Below the pieces are notes generated by a model. That model worked only from the letters and a program-made list of their open reading frames with translations. It was not told where the DNA came from and made no database searches. Shown one piece after another: positions 62,615 through 64,000 of a stretch of DNA of 64,000 nt. The position numbers and the translations under genes were made by a program. Numbering within the stretch: position 1 is the first letter of the stretch; the number at the start of each line of letters is the position of its first letter. This DNA is from Magnetovibrio sp. (GTDB lineage Bacteria > Pseudomonadota > Alphaproteobacteria > Rhodospirillales > Casp-alpha2): the NCBI GenBank assembly GCA_002690705.1, contig NZFO01000021.1, forward strand, positions 129,594-193,593, given 5' to 3'.

Positions 62615-63451
62615 TCAGTATCTTACTTGACCGTCAACACAGATGATCACGTCACCACCAACCCAAATATCATTATAACGTTTTTCAACATAGACGCGCC
62701 CTCTCCGGCCAAGAATAGTGCCTTGCGAGACCACATAACGATCCTTCATCATGCCAGAATGAATCAACCACATAGCGAGGCCCGCATTCAAGCTACCAGT
62801 CACTGGATCTTCATTTATGCCTGCAGGAACCGCGAAGCCTCGGACCTCAAGGTCACATTCACCTCCATCAGGATAAGGCCCCACAACACCCACCATGTCC
62901 CCTGATAAAGCTCGCAAATCTGGGGTTAATTCTAAAACCTTTTGTGCTGAATTCAGCATAATAACGCTCCAATTGGGGCCATTGGCCACCCATTGATGAG
63001 CGACAACATCCGTTTTTTTTAACCCAAATGCTGCTGACAAACGGGTTAGGTCCCTCTCATTCAGCGGTCCTGTTTTGCTTAACGGTGGAGCTCGAAAGGC
63101 CAACCGATCTGCCTCTCTCTTTATATAAATGAGGCCAATACCGCATTCCTGCTTAATTACATCATCGTCTCTTGCCAGACCGCCAAGGGACAACCAGGAG
63201 TGACAAGTTCCTAAGGTTGGGTGTCCGGCGAAAGGCAGCTCGTTTTCAGGGGTGAAAATACGGACTTTATAATCTGCATCAGGATGCGATGGGTCCATAA
63301 TAAAAGTGGTCTCAGAGAGATTGGTCCAATGGGCAAAGCTCTGCATCTGTTTGACTGTCCACTTGTCCGCCCCATGCACAACAGCCAGCGGATTGCCGTG
63401 TAAGGGCTGATTAGTGAATACATCAACTTGTTGAAATTTATAAGTTTTCAT
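62615..63451 (-). CDS. PhzF-family isomerase/epimerase-like protein
   Basis: A 278-residue PhzF-superfamily protein (diaminopimelate-epimerase fold). VDVFTNQPLHGNPLAVV opens it, the catalytic glutamate is in NLSETTFIMDP (near residue 47), FAGHPTLGTCH is the conserved GHPT motif, and DPVTGSLNAGLAMWL the second-half motif. Most bacterial members have no known substrate. It is the last gene on the window's right side. Confidence 0.92.
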   Translation of the reverse strand: MKTYKFQQVDVFTNQPLHGNPLAVVHGADKWTVKQMQSFAHWTNLSETTFIMDPSHPDADYKVRIFTPENELPFAGHPTLGTCHSWLSLGGLARDDDVIKQECGIGLIYIKREADRLAFRAPPLSKTGPLNERDLTRLSAAFGLKKTDVVAHQWVANGPNWSVIMLNSAQKVLELTPDLRALSGDMVGVVGPYPDGGECDLEVRGFAVPAGINEDPVTGSLNAGLAMWLIHSGMMKDRYVVSQGTILGRRGRVYVEKRYNDIWVGGDVIICVDGQVRY

Positions 63452-64000
63452 ATGCTACTGCTTCCTCAAGGTTCAGGGCAGGGATAACGATCATTAATGC
63501 ATAATCACAATCTACCATGAATTGGAGCGCATTCATCTGCAATAACACGAACGGGCGCCTAATAATACGGGTGTAAAACGCATTTTTTGCCTCTGAGGGC
63601 CATAAATTGCCATGACCCAGTTCAAAAATTTAATGAAATGCCGTCCTTAAAAAATACATCAAGGCCTCTCACTTTTATCGAACGAACATTTATTAGGTGT
63701 CTCCCTTGCTATCTCAGACGGCTCCGAGAACATTAAACTGGCACTAAAAAAATGGGGGAGGGAGGGAGGCCTAAGAATTAGAATTGGCAGACTCGGGTAG
63801 GTCGGGCAAAGAGCTGGTGTGTTCTGCTCTCACGCAGAAAATGAGTGCTCCAGCTTGATTTAAGCTGCTGCCATCACATCACGTGATAGAAGATTGGTGT
63901 AGAATATTAAAACCATTGCACAAGTGGTCATGATAACTGGGTCTCTTTCAGAGAGCGAACGATTTACTCTGCAGCAACAGAGCTTACGTAGGATTTCTCG
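63452..64000. other. Intergenic to the window edge
   Basis: About 550 bases upstream of the PhzF-type gene without a supported gene. The promoter of that gene should be in the first 100 bases. A purine-rich GGGGGAGGGAGGG patch lies near 63754-63768. Confidence 0.4.

Noticed and set aside
1-64000. tRNA, rRNA, CRISPR, transposase or integrase genes
   Set aside because: I looked for their usual sequence marks by eye and found none that I can support; a tRNA scan would be needed to exclude tRNA genes fully.

Overview
The window is a gene-dense stretch of a moderate-GC bacterial chromosome. Gene families suggest a marine, sulfur-oxidising alphaproteobacterium: a mixed CobM/CobK/CbiD corrin pathway, BigR/SqrR-type ArsR regulator, diheme SoxA, betaine-type ABC importer with Ldh2/DUF3726 genes, and several Fe(II)/2-oxoglutarate dioxygenases. 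This placement is inferred from families, not from a marker gene. No rRNA, tRNA, CRISPR array, insertion sequence or phage gene was recognised.

Layout. (1) 1-6.7 kb: cobalamin synthesis (cobM cut by the window edge, cobK, cbiD, cobB) with a Sco1-type copper chaperone between, then a UPF0260 protein, a DapA-family aldolase and a YgjP-type metallopeptidase. (2) 6.7-11.7 kb: a decayed yjbQ pseudogene, a lone flagellin-like gene, an HpcH/HpaI aldolase, a homocysteine S-methyltransferase-family gene and a small P-loop kinase-like gene. (3) 11.7-19.5 kb: a minus-strand block of a ProVWX-type importer, a malate/L-lactate-family dehydrogenase, a DUF3726 protein, a 557-residue unknown and an M19 dipeptidase-like protein. 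(4) 19.9-26 kb: a 2OG oxygenase, a broken MFS transporter gene, a Nei/Fpg glycosylase, an ABC-2 exporter pair and a ten-repeat MORN lipoprotein. (5) 26.3-52.7 kb: a sulfur-oxidation island. (6) 53-64 kb: small secreted or membrane proteins, a loose group of four non-heme iron or CmcJ-like oxygenases, a GFA-family protein and a PhzF-family protein.

How the island works. SoxXA, SoxYZ and SoxB with SoxV/CcdA, SoxS and SoxW form a periplasmic thiosulfate system without soxCD in the window. This truncated Sox leaves sulfane sulfur that must be oxidised in the cytoplasm. The neighbouring sHdr genes (shdrC1-B1-A-hyp-C2-B2), DsrE, TusA, the lipoyl carrier LbpA and a YeeE-type transporter supply that route. 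LbpA is matured by the dedicated lipoate assembly genes lipS1, lipT, lipS2 and slpl(AB), all present. This core is an established pathway type.

Less explained parts of the island are: a flavin monooxygenase / AurF-type diiron oxygenase / HDAC-fold deacetylase triad with overlapping reading frames just upstream of lipS1; a membrane-anchored transglutaminase-fold protein between lipS2 and slpl(AB); a glutamine-amidotransferase-fold protein that has lost its nucleophilic cysteine; two sHdr-linked proteins of unknown family; and a small exported protein ending in eight aspartates and a C-terminal cysteine. These are the best candidates for new biology here.
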